Shown: positions 4,751 through 5,672 of the stretch, in pieces
Numbering within the stretch: the stretch's first letter is position 1
How the letters are laid out: every line of letters starts with the position of its first letter
Source of the DNA: JBJXHB01 sp046160725
Lineage (GTDB): Bacteria > Pseudomonadota > Gammaproteobacteria > Burkholderiales > Burkholderiaceae_C
DNA length: 5,672 nucleotides
Assembly (NCBI GenBank): GCA_046160725.1
Contig: JBJXHB010000321.1
Span: 1-5,672 of the forward strand
Direction: 5' to 3'
The notes under the pieces: model-generated
Database searches by the model: none
Seen by the model: the letters and a program-made list of their open reading frames with translations, nothing else
What the model was told of the DNA's origin: nothing
Program-made: the position numbers and the translations under genes

Positions 4751-5672
4751 CAGGCGCCGCTGGGCGCACGCTCGCGCGCGATCTGCCGGCTCAACAGCAC
4801 CACCGGCAGCAGGCCCACCAGGACGATGGCCAGGGCCGGCAGTGACGCCTCGGCCAGGCGCTCGTCCGAGGCCAGGGTGTAGACCCGGGTGGCCAGGGTG
4901 TCGAAGTTGAAGGGGCGCATCACCAGGGTGGCCGGCAGTTCCTTCATCACGTCGATGAACACCAGCAGCGTCGCGGTCAGGGCGCTGCCGCGCAGCAGCG
5001 GCAGGTGCACCCGCGTCAGCACCTGGACCGGCCGCAGGCCCAGGCTGCGCGCGGCCTGGTCCATGCTGGGCGTGATGCGCGAAAGGCCAGAGTCCACGGC
5101 GTTCTGCGCCGCCGCCAGGTAACGCGCCACGCAGGCATAGACCAGGGCGGCGATGCTGCCCGTCAACAGCAGGGGTACCTGCCAGCCAAAGCCGTCGCGC
5201 AGCAGCGCGGCCACCGCATGGTCCAGCCGCGTCACCGGGATCAGCACGCCAACCGCGATCACCGCACCGGGCACGGCATAGCCCAGCGATGCCACGCGGT
5301 GCGCCACCCGAACCGCGCTGCCGGCATGCACCCGGGCCGCATAGCCGATCACCAGCGCCAGCAGCGTGGCCAGCAACGCGGCACAACCGGCCACGGTGAT
5401 GCTGTTCAGCGCCAGCCGGCCGAAGCCATGGGCCAGTGCCGACAGGTCGGGCTCGGCCAGCGCCAGTTGCGCCATGCGGCCGGCCGGCAGCACGAAACCC
5501 AGGACCAGCGGCAGGGCGCAGCCGGCCATGGCGAGCGCCGCGGCGACACCCTGCAGGACCAGACGCGGCGCGCCTTGGCGCCGCAGCGAGGTCTCATGGA
5601 AGCGCCGCCCGCCGCGCGACACCCGCTCCAGCACGAGCAGCGTGGCCAGCAACGCGGCACAACCGGCCACGG
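4750..5672 (-). CDS. fbpB: Iron(III) ABC transporter permease, FbpB type, N-terminal part outside the window
   Basis: The frame is open from the right edge to the TGA at 4752-4750, giving 306 residues counted from a GTG at 5670. That GTG is internal, not the start: FbpB permeases usually have 500-560 residues in two homologous halves, and what is seen is the end of the first half, a linker and the second half. About six hydrophobic spans are visible (roughly 36-62, 88-112, 130-147, 165-183, 230-249, 277-294). The ATPase-docking EAA loop is at 205-228, with QAARSLG (205-211) and LPLLRG (223-228). The stretch VMKELPATL (241-249) and following YTLASDE (264-270) are typical of iron permeases. It forms the inner-membrane channel for iron delivered by the binding protein. 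It converges with fbpA, leaving only 49 bases between stops. The ATPase gene is not seen. A 37-base exact in-frame repeat lies within it. Confidence 0.92.
   Translation of the reverse strand, partial: VAGCAALLATLLVLERVSRGGRRFHETSLRRQGAPRLVLQGVAAALAMAGCALPLVLGFVLPAGRMAQLALAEPDLSALAHGFGRLALNSITVAGCAALLATLLALVIGYAARVHAGSAVRVAHRVASLGYAVPGAVIAVGVLIPVTRLDHAVAALLRDGFGWQVPLLLTGSIAALVYACVARYLAAAQNAVDSGLSRITPSMDQAARSLGLRPVQVLTRVHLPLLRGSALTATLLVFIDVMKELPATLVMRPFNFDTLATRVYTLASDERLAEASLPALAIVLVGLLPVVLLSRQIARERAPSGA
5360..5396. repeat. 37-base direct repeat, copy 1 (inside the permease gene)
   Basis: This stretch is identical over all 37 bases to 5636-5672. On the minus strand it encodes VAGCAALLATLL at residues 93-104, part of the first membrane span of the second permease half. 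The bases on the side toward 5350 are also similar to the other copy but not identical. Confidence 0.95.
5636..5672. repeat. 37-base direct repeat, copy 2 (reaches the window end)
   Basis: This stretch is identical to 5360-5396, with a 276-base offset (92 codons), so both copies are read in the same phase as VAGCAALLATLL. It lies where the last membrane span of the first permease half is expected. The match is still unbroken at the window end, so its true length is unknown. Confidence 0.95.

Noticed and set aside
3567..4769. 400-codon open frame on the minus strand opposite fbpA.
   Set aside because: It is the mirror of a well-supported gene with strong G/C third positions, has histidine/arginine/glycine-rich composition and no recognisable motif.

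Overview
The window is a very GC-rich chromosomal stretch with almost uniform G or C at third codon positions in the real genes. Gene content and codon use suggest a betaproteobacterium, probably of the Burkholderiales; this is an inference without any phylogenetic marker. I see no mobile element, CRISPR array, tRNA or rRNA.

Layout from left to right. (1) 1-982, minus strand: a secreted PhoX/DUF839-like protein, cut by the left window edge, starting at TTG behind a strong ribosome binding site. (2) 983-1422: no confident gene; it holds one short stretch with coding-like codon use (1195-1347, +) and GC-rich inverted repeats. (3) 1423-3179, minus strand: a two-gene operon in the order chrA (two-domain chromate transporter) then a single-domain rhodanese, 17 bases apart. 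(4) 3180-3638: a long divergent intergenic region with a good Fur box (3502-3522) and a perfect hairpin (3583-3599). (5) 3639-4700, plus strand: a periplasmic ferric-iron binding protein of the FbpA/FutA type. (6) 4701-4749: a short convergent gap with back-to-back hairpins. (7) 4750-5672, minus strand: the C-terminal part of an FbpB-type iron permease, cut by the right edge.

Two themes are joined here. The iron part (binding protein plus permease, with a Fur site upstream of the binding protein) would import Fe3+ through an ABC transporter; the ATPase is not in the window. The binding protein and permease genes converge instead of forming the usual operon, so they must have separate promoters. 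The chromate part pairs an oxyanion exporter with a putative sulfurtransferase. I see no evidence for an entirely new system. The points most worth a second look are the exact 37-base in-frame repeat inside the permease that runs into the window end, the split convergent iron transporter, the chrA-rhodanese pairing, and the absence of cysteine from the visible PhoX-like protein.
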